Source: Pseudoalteromonas sp. P1-9
GTDB lineage: Bacteria > Pseudomonadota > Gammaproteobacteria > Enterobacterales > Alteromonadaceae
Assembly: GCF_001399975.1 (NCBI RefSeq)
Contig: NZ_LKBD01000023.1
Span: forward strand, 1-64,000
Reading direction: 5' to 3'
DNA length: 64,000 nt
Shown: positions 40,455-49,703 of the stretch, one piece after another
Layout: the number at the start of each line of letters is the position of its first letter
How positions within the stretch are numbered: position 1 is the first letter of the stretch
Made by a program: the position numbers and the translations under genes
The notes under the pieces: model-generated
Database searches by the model: none
Seen by the model: only the letters and a program-made list of their open reading frames with translations
Told to the model about the DNA's origin: nothing

Positions 40455-42437
40455 CTAACTAACAAACGCTGGAATAACGACATCTGAAATTTGTTTCATT
40501 ATGGTGTCTTCTCTGTCATGACCAGTAATAGCGATGACTAAGTTAAGCTCATCAACTACGATTACGCGGTTTCCACCACCGCCCCATGCGACATTAAGGT
40601 CATATGTTTTACCTTCAACAACTACAGGCATACTGTACCAGTAGTAACCATAACGGTATTCATCAGGCATCCAGTCTTCAGTTGGCTTGATGATATTACT
40701 TGTTGCTTTGCTTAGGTAAGCTGGCGAAATAAACTGTTCTTCTTGCCATTTACCATTATTGACAACAATACTACCAAGTTTAAGCATGTCCCGTGACGTT
40801 AACCTAACCATCCACCCTGCTTGTGGTAAGCCACTTATGTGTGTGTCCCATTTATAATTAGAGATGTTTAGCTTGTCTAGTATCTCAGTTTTGATAAATG
40901 CTTGCGCACCGCCAGGAACTACCGCATCGATTACAGTCATGACAAGCATTGGATTGAAATTACCGTATTTATACGATTGCGTTTCTTCAGTGATTGCAGC
41001 GCTTTCTTGTAAAATCCTTTGCACTAGTTTTTGGCCTTCTAATTGCTCTGGAGCTTTTTCAATTTCTTTCCATTTATCACGATCAATTGTTAAACCACCT
41101 TGCATCGTTAGTGCTTTATGTAGCGTAATCTTATCGGCGCCAGCGACTAGTTTGCTTGTGTCTAATTCTTTTAAGAAGCTGATTAGCGGTTTATGTAAGT
41201 CGGCCATGGATAAATAGCCTAACTGGATTGCACGGCCAACGATCAAGCTCGTATATCCTTTCGTTGCTGAAGCTTGTCCATGAGCTAACCCAAAGCGGCC
41301 TCTTTGGTGGTAGCTTTCAAAAACAAGTTTATTGTTCTTAGCAATTAACAAACTGTCGTATTTTCCATGTTTTCCTTCGCCAATTTCTTTTGTTAGGTTA
41401 ATAATCGCTGATGCCTTATCTTTTGAAAGAGGTAGCTTCCCTGCAACTAGGCTGTTATCCGTCGATACTGGCTTGGTGTTCGTATATGCTTTTGTCAAGA
41501 CAGGGGTATTCCAAAGAGAACCTGAAGCTTGCTCCGCTGTTGGCGATGGGCCTAGTTTGGCTAGATATTTTTTAATGTGATCTGGTTTTAGTTCTTCAAT
41601 GACCTTTGCATCTACCCAATAGGTATCTACATTGCGGTCATCACCATTACGATTAAAGAATAAGTACTTCCCATCAGGTGATAATTGAGCTGCGAACTCA
41701 TTTTCTAAAGTATTGACATTGTCACCAAATTTAATAGCTTCCCCCCAAGAACCATCTAATTGTTTGAAACTAATAAATAGATCCGAATTACGGGTATCTT
41801 CACCTCTTTGACCATCCCAAATGACATAGCTTTCGTCAGGTGCGATAAAAGGATGAGCATTCCAAGTACCTGTATTAATTTCTTTAGGGAATGGTTTTGG
41901 CTTGCTTAGCTTGCCGTTTTCCATGGTTGAATAGCGCAATAATCCTTTTCCGTCTTTAGTGGCTTCATCAAATGTGACCATTCCGTTGAGAGAAGAGGTT
42001 ACACGCATAATACGGTAAGGCTCAAAATCTGGGCCTAGTTTTTTCATTTCTGACCAACCATCTGTTGTACGTTCTTTGTAACCTCTGCCAAAAAACATGA
42101 TTTTGTTATTCGGAGATAACGTCGGCGTACCAACACGTTTTGAAATCACACGCTCATTCCAATTTTCACCGTCTTTTTCATATACGACAAATTGTTGTTC
42201 TGGTTTTGTGTCAGCATTTACTTCTCGAACCATGTACACTTCTTTCATGTTTGGTGCGAAAACAACGCCATATTCCCAGCCTTTTGTTGAGATAATGTCT
42301 GGTGCAAATACTTCAGCTGTTAATCCCGGCGCTTTTTGCCCTAGATAAGGCCCCGTTAATTTAGTTTCAACAGAAGCCACACTACTTAAACTAGTCAATA
42401 AGGCGATTGTTATTATGTTTTTGCTAGGTAAATTCAT
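40455..42437 (-). CDS. exported beta-propeller/beta-lactamase-like serine hydrolase fusion
   Basis: The 660-residue protein has a signal peptide (to about residue 22). An N-terminal PD40/TolB-like propeller region follows (about 40-290: VGTPTLSPNNKIMFFGRG, NAHPFIAPDESYVIWDGQRG, QLSPDGKYLFFNRNG). The C-terminal class C beta-lactamase fold spans about 335-655. The active-site set is intact: Ser390-x-x-Lys393 (SATK), Tyr491-Gly-Asn (YGN), and a late GGGG loop in AWGGGGNRVIVV in place of KTG. Such enzymes are more often esterases or D-aminopeptidases than true beta-lactamases. It is divergent from a CadC-like regulator that also ends in a propeller. Confidence 0.88.
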   Translation of the reverse strand: MNLPSKNIITIALLTSLSSVASVETKLTGPYLGQKAPGLTAEVFAPDIISTKGWEYGVVFAPNMKEVYMVREVNADTKPEQQFVVYEKDGENWNERVISKRVGTPTLSPNNKIMFFGRGYKERTTDGWSEMKKLGPDFEPYRIMRVTSSLNGMVTFDEATKDGKGLLRYSTMENGKLSKPKPFPKEINTGTWNAHPFIAPDESYVIWDGQRGEDTRNSDLFISFKQLDGSWGEAIKFGDNVNTLENEFAAQLSPDGKYLFFNRNGDDRNVDTYWVDAKVIEELKPDHIKKYLAKLGPSPTAEQASGSLWNTPVLTKAYTNTKPVSTDNSLVAGKLPLSKDKASAIINLTKEIGEGKHGKYDSLLIAKNNKLVFESYHQRGRFGLAHGQASATKGYTSLIVGRAIQLGYLSMADLHKPLISFLKELDTSKLVAGADKITLHKALTMQGGLTIDRDKWKEIEKAPEQLEGQKLVQRILQESAAITEETQSYKYGNFNPMLVMTVIDAVVPGGAQAFIKTEILDKLNISNYKWDTHISGLPQAGWMVRLTSRDMLKLGSIVVNNGKWQEEQFISPAYLSKATSNIIKPTEDWMPDEYRYGYYWYSMPVVVEGKTYDLNVAWGGGGNRVIVVDELNLVIAITGHDREDTIMKQISDVVIPAFVS

Positions 42438-42507
42438 TGTCTTTCTCTCTTTCCTTAGTCACTTGGATTGATAGTAAATAACTATTGCTCCAACTTGCCT
42501 GTATGCG

Positions 42508-42536
42508 ACCTGACGTACATGAAAAAAACCTGACGT
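42508..42536. promoter_or_regulatory. 20-bp-phased direct repeat in divergent promoter region
   Basis: ACCTGACGT occurs at 42508-42516 and again at 42528-42536, that is, two helical turns apart on the same face. A related TTTGACGC lies about 60 bp further on. The repeat is between the propeller-hydrolase and the winged-helix regulator, so it is a natural operator candidate for that regulator. ToxR/CadC/OmpR-type proteins often bind direct repeats. Confidence 0.5.
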
Positions 42537-42624
42537 TTAGCTGATTTCTTTATTTTTTCTTTATTTTGAGGCAAAGTGCGAGGTAAGATTTGACGCATAA
42601 CGAATAAGGACCGCCGTCTCTTTT

Positions 42625-44673
42625 ATGACCAAAGCGTTTTGGGTAAATAACTACTTTATTGATGTTTCGCGTAACCAAATAGAGCATCAACAACAGGCTA
42701 TGCCTATTCCACCAAAAGCACTTAAGGTGTTAGAAGTTTTGGCTTCACGCGCTGGCGAAGTAGTGAGTCATGATGAGCTTATGGATATCGTTTGGGAAAA
42801 CAGCGTTGTTGGCCCTAATACGTTACAAAGAGCGATTGCTCAATTGCGAAAAGCATTTGGTGACGATAGTAAAAGACAAGCGTTTATCAAAACCCACGCA
42901 AAAAAGGGATATAGCTTAGAAGCCAATGTTCGTTGGGAAAATATTGAAACAAAGCAAACCCCGCCGTTAATCCCTGAGCAATCTAAGTTGAGAAAAAACG
43001 GGTTGTTATTTGCTGTTATTACTCTCGCTATTTTATCGCTTATTATTCTATGGCCATCTAAACCTGTTATTTATGATCAAGTAACACCGCTTACGGCCAG
43101 TGATGAACAAGAATACAATGCTGCCTATTCTCCTGATGGCAAATACTTAGTCTTTAATCGATTTGTCGGACAGTGTGAAAGTCATTTGTGGGCAAAAGAT
43201 CTGAACAATAATCAAGAGCAGCGATTAAGTATAAAGCCTGGACACTATAGTCAATTGAGCTGGTCTTCGGACGGTTCTCAGCTAGCATTTGTGCTGCAAT
43301 CAAATTGCTCTGATACACCAACAGAAATCAAACAGTGTTGGCAATTACAAACTTTGGATTTTGCTCATGCGTGGAACGGCAACGCAAACAATAAGTTGCG
43401 TTATGACTGTGCAGAAATAAAAACAACTCATCCAACATGGTTAAATGACGGACGTATTGCTTTACTTCAATACCCTGAGCCTGAGAGTAATCAACCTGAG
43501 CTTGTTATCTACGATGCGGTTTCAGATCAAATATCGCAGGTATCACATGATCATGCTGGGCGCATCTACTCATTAGACTATTCGCGTAAATTAGGCCTTT
43601 TGGCAACGGTGACATTAGGTAGCGAAAACGCCAATGTTGTGAGAACTTTAACACTATCGGGTGAAGTTAAAAGTGAGGCGGAAATTAAGCGCCATGAAAG
43701 TCATTCAGTGTATGAGCGCTTTTCGATTAAGTTTGCTCCTGACGGTAGTCATTTTATTACTGATATAGAAGGCAAGATCTATCGTTTAGATTTAGATGGT
43801 AAGCTATCGTTAATGCATCCAGTTACTCATACAGGGTTGTGGACACCGAGCTACCACCCAGACCAAACAAAATTTGCTGTGACCTATGGTACTAAAGATT
43901 TTGATATTGGTTATTTAACCTTGGATGGTGAGCAAGCTGGATTTGATGTTTTTTCTCGTTCTACTGTGCCAGATATTGATGCGAAGTTTCAGCCTGGTGG
44001 TGATTTAATTGCTTTTGTTTCTTTTCGTTCAGGAGAGCGTCAATTATGGCTCAAAGACAATAATAAAACCTACCAACTAACTAAATTCGAACAAGGCCTC
44101 AATAGCACGCGATATGATTGGGCTCCGAATGGTAAGAGTTTAGTAGTGAACGTTAATAATCAAATCGCTTTAGTCAATTTAGATGGCAGTTATCAAATAG
44201 TAGAGTCGCCTGTTGCTGCGCGTTTGGTGTTACCTTGGACAATTTCACATAAATTGCTAGTCATAGATAATCAATCAGATCAACAGCAATTATTTGATAT
44301 TGACCTTAACACAGGTGAGACAGCCGACCTCAATATTCAAAACGTTTCGTGGGCAACGTACATCAAAGATAATCAAATTGTTTACGTAGATCTGCAAGGA
44401 AATTTCTGGCTTCAAGCAAATAATGAAACGCAGGCACTTACAATGCTTAATCAAAAGCTAGAAGGTAATTATGCGTTACCTATCGGTGATAACATCTACG
44501 GTCTTGATCTAAAAGCTAATTTCTGGCGTTACAATTTAACTAATCATAAACTAGAAACAGTGGCTACATTAGACAAAGACACCTCTTACATCAGCGATAT
44601 TAAAGGTGACAAGATACTAGCGACTAAGTTTATCGGGGGGCGTAGAGAGCTTGTTGAGTATAGTCAGCGTTAA
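42625..44673 (+). CDS. CadC/ToxR-like membrane regulator with propeller C-terminal domain
   Basis: The 682-residue protein starts with an OmpR-type winged helix (about 1-100: PPKALKVLEVLASRAGEVVS, the recognition segment GPNTLQRAIAQLRKAFGD, wing HAKKGYSLEANV). A single membrane helix lies at about 126-143 (LLFAVITLAILSLIILW), and a long periplasmic part contains TolB-like repeats (YSPDGKYLVFNRF, WSSDGSQLAFVL, FAPDGSHFI, WAPNGKSLVV). This one-component layout transmits a periplasmic signal to DNA without phosphorylation. It is divergent from the propeller-hydrolase over 187 bp and probably controls it. The ligand is unknown. Confidence 0.88.
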   Translation: MTKAFWVNNYFIDVSRNQIEHQQQAMPIPPKALKVLEVLASRAGEVVSHDELMDIVWENSVVGPNTLQRAIAQLRKAFGDDSKRQAFIKTHAKKGYSLEANVRWENIETKQTPPLIPEQSKLRKNGLLFAVITLAILSLIILWPSKPVIYDQVTPLTASDEQEYNAAYSPDGKYLVFNRFVGQCESHLWAKDLNNNQEQRLSIKPGHYSQLSWSSDGSQLAFVLQSNCSDTPTEIKQCWQLQTLDFAHAWNGNANNKLRYDCAEIKTTHPTWLNDGRIALLQYPEPESNQPELVIYDAVSDQISQVSHDHAGRIYSLDYSRKLGLLATVTLGSENANVVRTLTLSGEVKSEAEIKRHESHSVYERFSIKFAPDGSHFITDIEGKIYRLDLDGKLSLMHPVTHTGLWTPSYHPDQTKFAVTYGTKDFDIGYLTLDGEQAGFDVFSRSTVPDIDAKFQPGGDLIAFVSFRSGERQLWLKDNNKTYQLTKFEQGLNSTRYDWAPNGKSLVVNVNNQIALVNLDGSYQIVESPVAARLVLPWTISHKLLVIDNQSDQQQLFDIDLNTGETADLNIQNVSWATYIKDNQIVYVDLQGNFWLQANNETQALTMLNQKLEGNYALPIGDNIYGLDLKANFWRYNLTNHKLETVATLDKDTSYISDIKGDKILATKFIGGRRELVEYSQR

Positions 44674-44731
44674 TTGACTATTGAGCGCTCATAATTAATC
44701 CGAGTTAAGTTTAAACCTCTTCTTTTATATC

Positions 44732-44761
44732 GAGCAAACTTGATGTAACCCATGTTTGCTC
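44732..44761. promoter_or_regulatory. inverted repeat upstream of the HlyD/ABC operon
   Basis: GAGCAAACTTG (44732-44742) and CATGTTTGCTC (44751-44761) form an 11-bp dyad with one mismatch and an 8-bp spacer. There is no T-run, so a terminator role for the regulator gene is weak. An operator for the exporter operon starting at 44859 is as likely. No TetR- or LysR-type gene lies beside it. Confidence 0.4.
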
Positions 44762-44858
44762 ATTAAAAACACACCTTTCATAATTTAAATAGTTTATTGT
44801 TTACGCTTTTTTGCTAGCTTAAAGACTCGCCTTTATTTTTGATAGGGAGTTCAGGCTG

Positions 44859-45797
44859 ATGAAAGCGTGGTTTAGTATTTTAATGTTCGTTTTATTAGTT
44901 GGGTGCAGTGATGAACAGAGTGTTGCTCTTGGCACGTTAGAGCGTGACCGCATTACCCATTCGGCAACGGTCAATGAGGTGTTGATTGCATTGCCAGTAG
45001 AGCGTGGCAGAATGGTTAAACAAGGGGATGTGCTAGCGCAATTAGATAATACTAAGCAATTAGCCCGTGTTGCCAAAGTGAAAGCCGATTTAGAGTCTGC
45101 GAATGCACATTTTATTAAACTTAAAAACGGTGCGCGCGAAGAAGAAGTAGCAAGAGCGCAAGCCACGCTTGCTGCTAATAAAGCTAACTTGGTAGAGGCG
45201 CAGCAGAACTACCACCGTGCGGTTGAAATTGTGGCAAAAGATCTCGCACCTAAAATCAGCCTAGACAGTGCAAAAGCCAATTTAGATGCAGCAACCGCTA
45301 ATGTTGAAGCGGCAAAACAGCAATTAACTGAACTTACTAATGGCACGCGAGTGGAAGATTTACAAGTCGCCGCGGCAAATGTCAAAGCGCAGCAAGCGTT
45401 ACTTAGCGCAGAAGAAAAATTACTAAGCGAACTTAATATCACCGCAACCCGTGATGGCCTTTTGGATAACTTACCTTGGAATTTAGGCGAACGCGTTACG
45501 TTAGGTAGCCCTGTTGCGATTGTGCTTGCTGGCGAAGCGCCTTTCGCGCGTATTTATTTGCCACAACAAGCGCGGGCAAAATTAAAAGTGGGCGATAACC
45601 TACAGCTTGTTATTGCAGAGCAATCAGGGCAAATAAATGGCACTGTGCGTTGGCTTTCCCATGAAGCTGCTTTTACCCCGTATTATGGTCTAAATCAGTA
45701 TGACCGTACCCGTTTAATGTACCTTGCTGAAGTCCAGTTACCATCAAAATACAAAGATTTACCCTCTGGCTTGCCGGTTGAGGCAAAATTGCCATGA
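44859..45797 (+). CDS. HlyD/RND-type membrane-fusion (adaptor) lipoprotein
   Basis: The 312-residue protein has a lipoprotein signal (MKAWFSILMFVLLVGCSDEQ; lipobox LVGC). A biotinyl-lipoyl-like segment follows (EVLIALPVERGRMVKQGDVL, LAQLDNTKQLARVAKVKADL), then a long alpha-helical hairpin rich in Ala/Glu/Lys (about residues 75-195), then beta-barrel regions (LGERVTLGSPVAIVL). It would link the ABC pump to the periplasm or outer membrane. GGGAGTTCAGGCTG gives the start. Its stop overlaps the ABC ATPase start by four bases, so the three genes form a tight operon. Confidence 0.9.
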   Translation: MKAWFSILMFVLLVGCSDEQSVALGTLERDRITHSATVNEVLIALPVERGRMVKQGDVLAQLDNTKQLARVAKVKADLESANAHFIKLKNGAREEEVARAQATLAANKANLVEAQQNYHRAVEIVAKDLAPKISLDSAKANLDAATANVEAAKQQLTELTNGTRVEDLQVAAANVKAQQALLSAEEKLLSELNITATRDGLLDNLPWNLGERVTLGSPVAIVLAGEAPFARIYLPQQARAKLKVGDNLQLVIAEQSGQINGTVRWLSHEAAFTPYYGLNQYDRTRLMYLAEVQLPSKYKDLPSGLPVEAKLP

Positions 45798-46723
45798 GTG
45801 ACGCGGTTATAAATGCGAATGGATTAACCAAACAGTTTGGTGAAGTAACTGCTGTTAATCAGCTTGATTTAACCATAAATAAAGGCGAAGTTTACGGTTT
45901 TTTAGGGCCCAATGGTTGCGGTAAAACTACGGCCATTCGTATGTTAACCGGGCTTTTAATGCCCACAAGTGGTGATGTATCAGTACTTGGTTTATCACTG
46001 CCAAAACAAGCTAATTTACTGCGTTATAAAATTGGCTATATGACGCAAAAATTCTCACTTTATGATGATTTGACCGTGGCGGAAAATCTTGCATTTTTAG
46101 CGGATGCGTACAGTTTAAAAGGCCAGTATAAACGCAGCCGTATTGATGAGTTGTTATCAATTTATGATTTAGCAGCAAGAGCAAATCAGCTTGCCGGCAG
46201 TATGAGTGGCGGGCAAAAGCAGCGCTTAGCCTTAGCTGGCGCTACCATTCATAAGCCTGAATTACTTTTTTTAGATGAACCAACCTCAGCAGTAGACCCA
46301 GAAAATCGCCGCGATTTTTGGGAGAAGCTATTTGATTTAAGTGAGTTGGGCACGAGCATTTTGGTCTCAACCCATTACATGGATGAAGCCGAGCGCTGCC
46401 ATAAATTGGCAATTTTAGAAAAAGGCATTAAGCGAGCCGATGATTCGCCAGAACAGTTAATGGCTAATCTAAATTGCCAAGTTGTTGAAGTAGAGGTGAA
46501 CAATTCGCGTAGCACTAAACGTAGCTTAGAATCACATCAGCATATTCATTCCGCGACTCAGCTTGGCGCAAGGCTTAGGGTGCTTGTTGATAATTTAGTT
46601 AATGATGCTGAAACATTGCTTTTGCAATTTGACGATGTAGTTGCCGCGAAAGCGGTGCGCCCGAACCTTGAGGATGTGTTTGTTAGCGTAACGGGTGAGC
46701 ACAATCGGGAGCAAACGATATGA
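45794..46723 (+). CDS. ABC transporter ATP-binding protein
   Basis: The 309-residue cytoplasmic ATPase has Walker A GPNGCGKTTAIRMLTGLL, the Q-loop (YMTQKFSLYDDLTVAENL), the signature GSMSGGQKQRLALA, Walker B LLFLDEPTSAVDPE and the switch His in VSTHYMDEAERC. The C-terminal extension (about 230-305) ending in PNLEDVFVSVTG is typical of drug/lipid ABC-2 exporters such as YbhF and DrrA. It overlaps the adaptor gene before it and the permease gene after it by four bases each. The substrate is unknown. Confidence 0.95.
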   Translation: MSDAVINANGLTKQFGEVTAVNQLDLTINKGEVYGFLGPNGCGKTTAIRMLTGLLMPTSGDVSVLGLSLPKQANLLRYKIGYMTQKFSLYDDLTVAENLAFLADAYSLKGQYKRSRIDELLSIYDLAARANQLAGSMSGGQKQRLALAGATIHKPELLFLDEPTSAVDPENRRDFWEKLFDLSELGTSILVSTHYMDEAERCHKLAILEKGIKRADDSPEQLMANLNCQVVEVEVNNSRSTKRSLESHQHIHSATQLGARLRVLVDNLVNDAETLLLQFDDVVAAKAVRPNLEDVFVSVTGEHNREQTI

Positions 46724-47862
46724 ACCTATCTCGCATTTTTTCGATTGTTAAAAAAGAGCTGCTCCAGCTAAAGCGCGACAAAACCACCTTTGCTATGGTG
46801 GTGATGATCCCTTTAGTCCAGTTGTTATTATTTGGTTTTGCGATTAATACGCAAATTCGTGATATTCCCGTTGCGGTGGTAGATCAAAGTAATTCGGCGC
46901 TTGGTCGCGTACTTATACAAACGGTTGAAGCCGGTCAAACGGTTAAAGTGGTTGCCAAATACCCCAATGTTAGCTTGGCGGAAAAAGCCATGGCGCAAGC
47001 AAAAGTAAGAGCCGTTTTGATTATTCCGCGCGACGTTGCTGAGCGCCTTTCTCGCCATCAAGCACTAGGCAGCGCAACGCCAAGTTCAAGTAATTACCAG
47101 CTGGTTAGGCCGATTGGGCAATGGCTGGTGGACGGCTCTGACACTATGATCACAGGGGCAATTAAAGGGCTTGCCAATATGCCGCTTGGTGAATTAATGA
47201 AGCAGCCTGTTAATCGGCAGGTGACCACCTTTGCGGTAACGCCATATTACAATCCTGCCCAGCGCAGTGTCGTGAATATTGTGCCGGGGCTAGTAGGGGT
47301 TATTTTAACTATGACCATGGTGATGTTTACCTCCGCGGCAATTGTGCGCGAGCGAGAGCGCGGCAATTTAGAAATGCTAATAAATACACCAATCAGTTCG
47401 TTTGAGTTGATGCTCGCGAAGATAATTCCGTTTATTTTTATTGGCGCACTGCAAGTAACGATTATTTTGTCACTAGGTTATTTAGTGTTTGATGTCAAAG
47501 TAGTCGGGTCGTTATTGCAGCTTGGGCTGATGACCTTGTTGTTTATCTCAGCCAGCTTAGTATTAGGATTAATCATTTCAACCATTGCAAAATCCCAACT
47601 GCAAGCCATGCAATTAACGGTGTTTGTGTTGTTACCGTCTATTTTACTCTCAGGTTTTATGTTCCCGTATGAAGGCATGCCGGAAGTCGCCCAATATATT
47701 GCCGAAGGGTTACCTGCAACGCATTACATTAGAGCCATGCGGGCGATTGTACTGCGCGATGTGGAAGTAAGTGAGATGACCTATGATGCCCTTTGGTTAA
47801 TGGGTTTTACTTTGCTGGGTTTGCTCATTGCGTCATTGCGGTTTAAAAAACAGTTAGATTAA
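46720..47862 (+). CDS. ABC-2 type transporter permease
   Basis: The 380-residue integral membrane protein has an N-terminal helix (FAMVVMIPLVQLLLFGFAIN), a large periplasmic domain (about 45-175), and a cluster of five C-terminal helices from VNIVPGLVGVILTMTMVMFT. The conserved ABC-2 segment RERERGNLEMLINTPISSFE lies on a cytoplasmic loop. YbhF-type exporters in enterics carry two permeases (YbhS and YbhR); here there is only one, so it would work as a homodimer. Its last four bases overlap the convergent outer-membrane protein gene. Confidence 0.93.
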   Translation: MNLSRIFSIVKKELLQLKRDKTTFAMVVMIPLVQLLLFGFAINTQIRDIPVAVVDQSNSALGRVLIQTVEAGQTVKVVAKYPNVSLAEKAMAQAKVRAVLIIPRDVAERLSRHQALGSATPSSSNYQLVRPIGQWLVDGSDTMITGAIKGLANMPLGELMKQPVNRQVTTFAVTPYYNPAQRSVVNIVPGLVGVILTMTMVMFTSAAIVRERERGNLEMLINTPISSFELMLAKIIPFIFIGALQVTIILSLGYLVFDVKVVGSLLQLGLMTLLFISASLVLGLIISTIAKSQLQAMQLTVFVLLPSILLSGFMFPYEGMPEVAQYIAEGLPATHYIRAMRAIVLRDVEVSEMTYDALWLMGFTLLGLLIASLRFKKQLD

Positions 47863-49583
47863 AAACGATTTTTAACTTTAATCACCCACTGTACCGTATC
47901 GATTTCGTCGTCTTTATCGAGCGGGAAGGCAAGGTCGATATGAATGACGGTTTTTGCAGTTGCACGGCTTGGCGCTAAGCGTAAGCCAATGCCCGCGTCT
48001 TTTAAAAATTGGCCATTTTCGCCGTTGTTTTTATCGGGAAACCAAGCGCGACCCACATCAAAAAAAACAGCACCACCTACTTTAAACAGTTGCAGTAAGT
48101 GATACTCCCAGTAATAGCGCTTTTCAAGATTGAGCAACACAGAGCGGTCGCCCATTTGGTAGTGTAGTGGATAACCTCTAAGGCCTGTATCACCGCCTAG
48201 AGTCAGTTGTTGGTCGGCTGTTAGGTTGCCACCATAGCGCAGTGAAAGATTAGCAAACCATGCACGATAGCTGCTGCTATTGTAGAGAAAATTGGTGTCT
48301 AAGTAGGCGTGTAGGTTTTCGCTTTTTTGTTGCTCTGTGTTCCAATAGCCATGCACTCCGGTGTACAAGCGCCACAGCATACTATCATTTAAATGAAACG
48401 CTTTTGCGGCGCTGGCTTCAAGTACAACACGGCTATCGTCATCAGCAAGGCTTTCATCTGAATAGCCGAGTCGGGCAAATACATTCCAACCTAAATTTAA
48501 ATCTTCGGTGCGGCCAATTGAGTCAAAGTTGCTCAAGGTAATGTATCTATCTTCAATTAGCTGATAGCCAAGCCAAGGGTAATTGAGCGAGCGATCTTTC
48601 GCTAACGGCAAAGTGGTTTCAGCGATTTGTTCAAACTTAAAGTCTTCTTGTTGCCAGCCCACAAGCCAACGGTTCGTCCAGCTGCCCAGCTTACTGCCTT
48701 GACCATAGAATACTTGGTTAATTTGATTCTCTTGTTTGAATTCCGATACCACATCACCGCGATAATAAAGCGGTAACTCTTTTGTATCATCTAAGGTAAC
48801 AGCACCATAACTTTGCTGTGAGGCGAGTGAATAAAAGGGGAGTTTAAAGTCTAAATAGATGCGTTCACCATCGTCATTATCGCTAAATTCAAAACGGCTA
48901 CGATAGCGGCTGCCCCATATATTTGGGTCGTCATAGATAAAAGTATAGCCAGTACGATCGGCATCGCTGCGCCAGGAAAGCGAAACGCGTTTACCTAAAC
49001 CAAGCAAGTTTGTATCGCGAAAACCAAGTTGCGTTTTATCCTCGCCGCCGCTGCGGCTATAGCTTATTTCTGGGGTGAGGGTCCACAATTCTTTAGTGGT
49101 GATAGTAACCACAATATTGTCATCACAATCACGTTCAGCTTCAATTTTAGCATCGTATAAATAACGTGCATCACGCAAAATGCGTTCTGATTCGCGTAGC
49201 AGTTGCTGGTCGTATTTATCACCTTGTTGAAACAGCAATTGCTGCAAAATAACGTGTTCTTTGGTGACGATATTAAGTGTATTTAAACCACGAAATAAAA
49301 AGTTATCTTCTTTAGGGTTGTTGGTATCAAAAATATTATGTCGAACGAGTCGAATATCGCTAATGATCGCATTGGGTGCATCGGGTAATTTAGAATTATC
49401 AATGCTTTCAATATCAAAGTTACTTTTACGCTCTTTTGGCTGGTCAGCAAGCCATTGGCATTGGCTTAACGAAAAAATATCCGACTTAGACGTGGCGTCT
49501 GCTTGCGCTTCGCAATAGCCATAAAATGGTACTAAAACAAGGCAAAAAAGTGCGCTAAAACGGCTAAATTTTAATACAGACAT
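47859..49583 (-). CDS. BamA/TamA-superfamily outer-membrane protein
   Basis: The 574-residue protein has a signal peptide (FSALFCLVLVPFYGYCEAQA). A POTRA-like part follows (about 75-170: LNIVTKEHVILQQLLFQQGD, ILRDARYLYDAKIEAERD, NIVVTITTKELWTLTPEISY), then a 16-strand-type barrel. The lid-loop signature of the Omp85 family is approximated by LTLGGDTGLRGYPLHYQMGD (RGY). It ends in an aromatic residue (VKVKNRF), as barrel proteins do. With apparently one POTRA repeat it is smaller than BamA or TamA. It is tail-to-tail with the ABC operon. Its role is unknown. Confidence 0.85.
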   Translation of the reverse strand: MSVLKFSRFSALFCLVLVPFYGYCEAQADATSKSDIFSLSQCQWLADQPKERKSNFDIESIDNSKLPDAPNAIISDIRLVRHNIFDTNNPKEDNFLFRGLNTLNIVTKEHVILQQLLFQQGDKYDQQLLRESERILRDARYLYDAKIEAERDCDDNIVVTITTKELWTLTPEISYSRSGGEDKTQLGFRDTNLLGLGKRVSLSWRSDADRTGYTFIYDDPNIWGSRYRSRFEFSDNDDGERIYLDFKLPFYSLASQQSYGAVTLDDTKELPLYYRGDVVSEFKQENQINQVFYGQGSKLGSWTNRWLVGWQQEDFKFEQIAETTLPLAKDRSLNYPWLGYQLIEDRYITLSNFDSIGRTEDLNLGWNVFARLGYSDESLADDDSRVVLEASAAKAFHLNDSMLWRLYTGVHGYWNTEQQKSENLHAYLDTNFLYNSSSYRAWFANLSLRYGGNLTADQQLTLGGDTGLRGYPLHYQMGDRSVLLNLEKRYYWEYHLLQLFKVGGAVFFDVGRAWFPDKNNGENGQFLKDAGIGLRLAPSRATAKTVIHIDLAFPLDKDDEIDTVQWVIKVKNRF

Positions 49584-49703
49584 AACGCTCCTTTTTACTT
49601 GGGTTTATTTTAATTCTATACCATTAATTTTAGTCTTGCAGAAATTAAAGCAAATAAAAAGCAGCCAATGGCTGCTTATAACTAATTAAAATATAATAAT
49701 TTA

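Noticed and set aside
40455-42437. Antibiotic-resistance beta-lactamase
   Set aside because: The propeller fusion and the loss of the KTG motif fit an esterase/peptidase better, and nothing suggests mobility.
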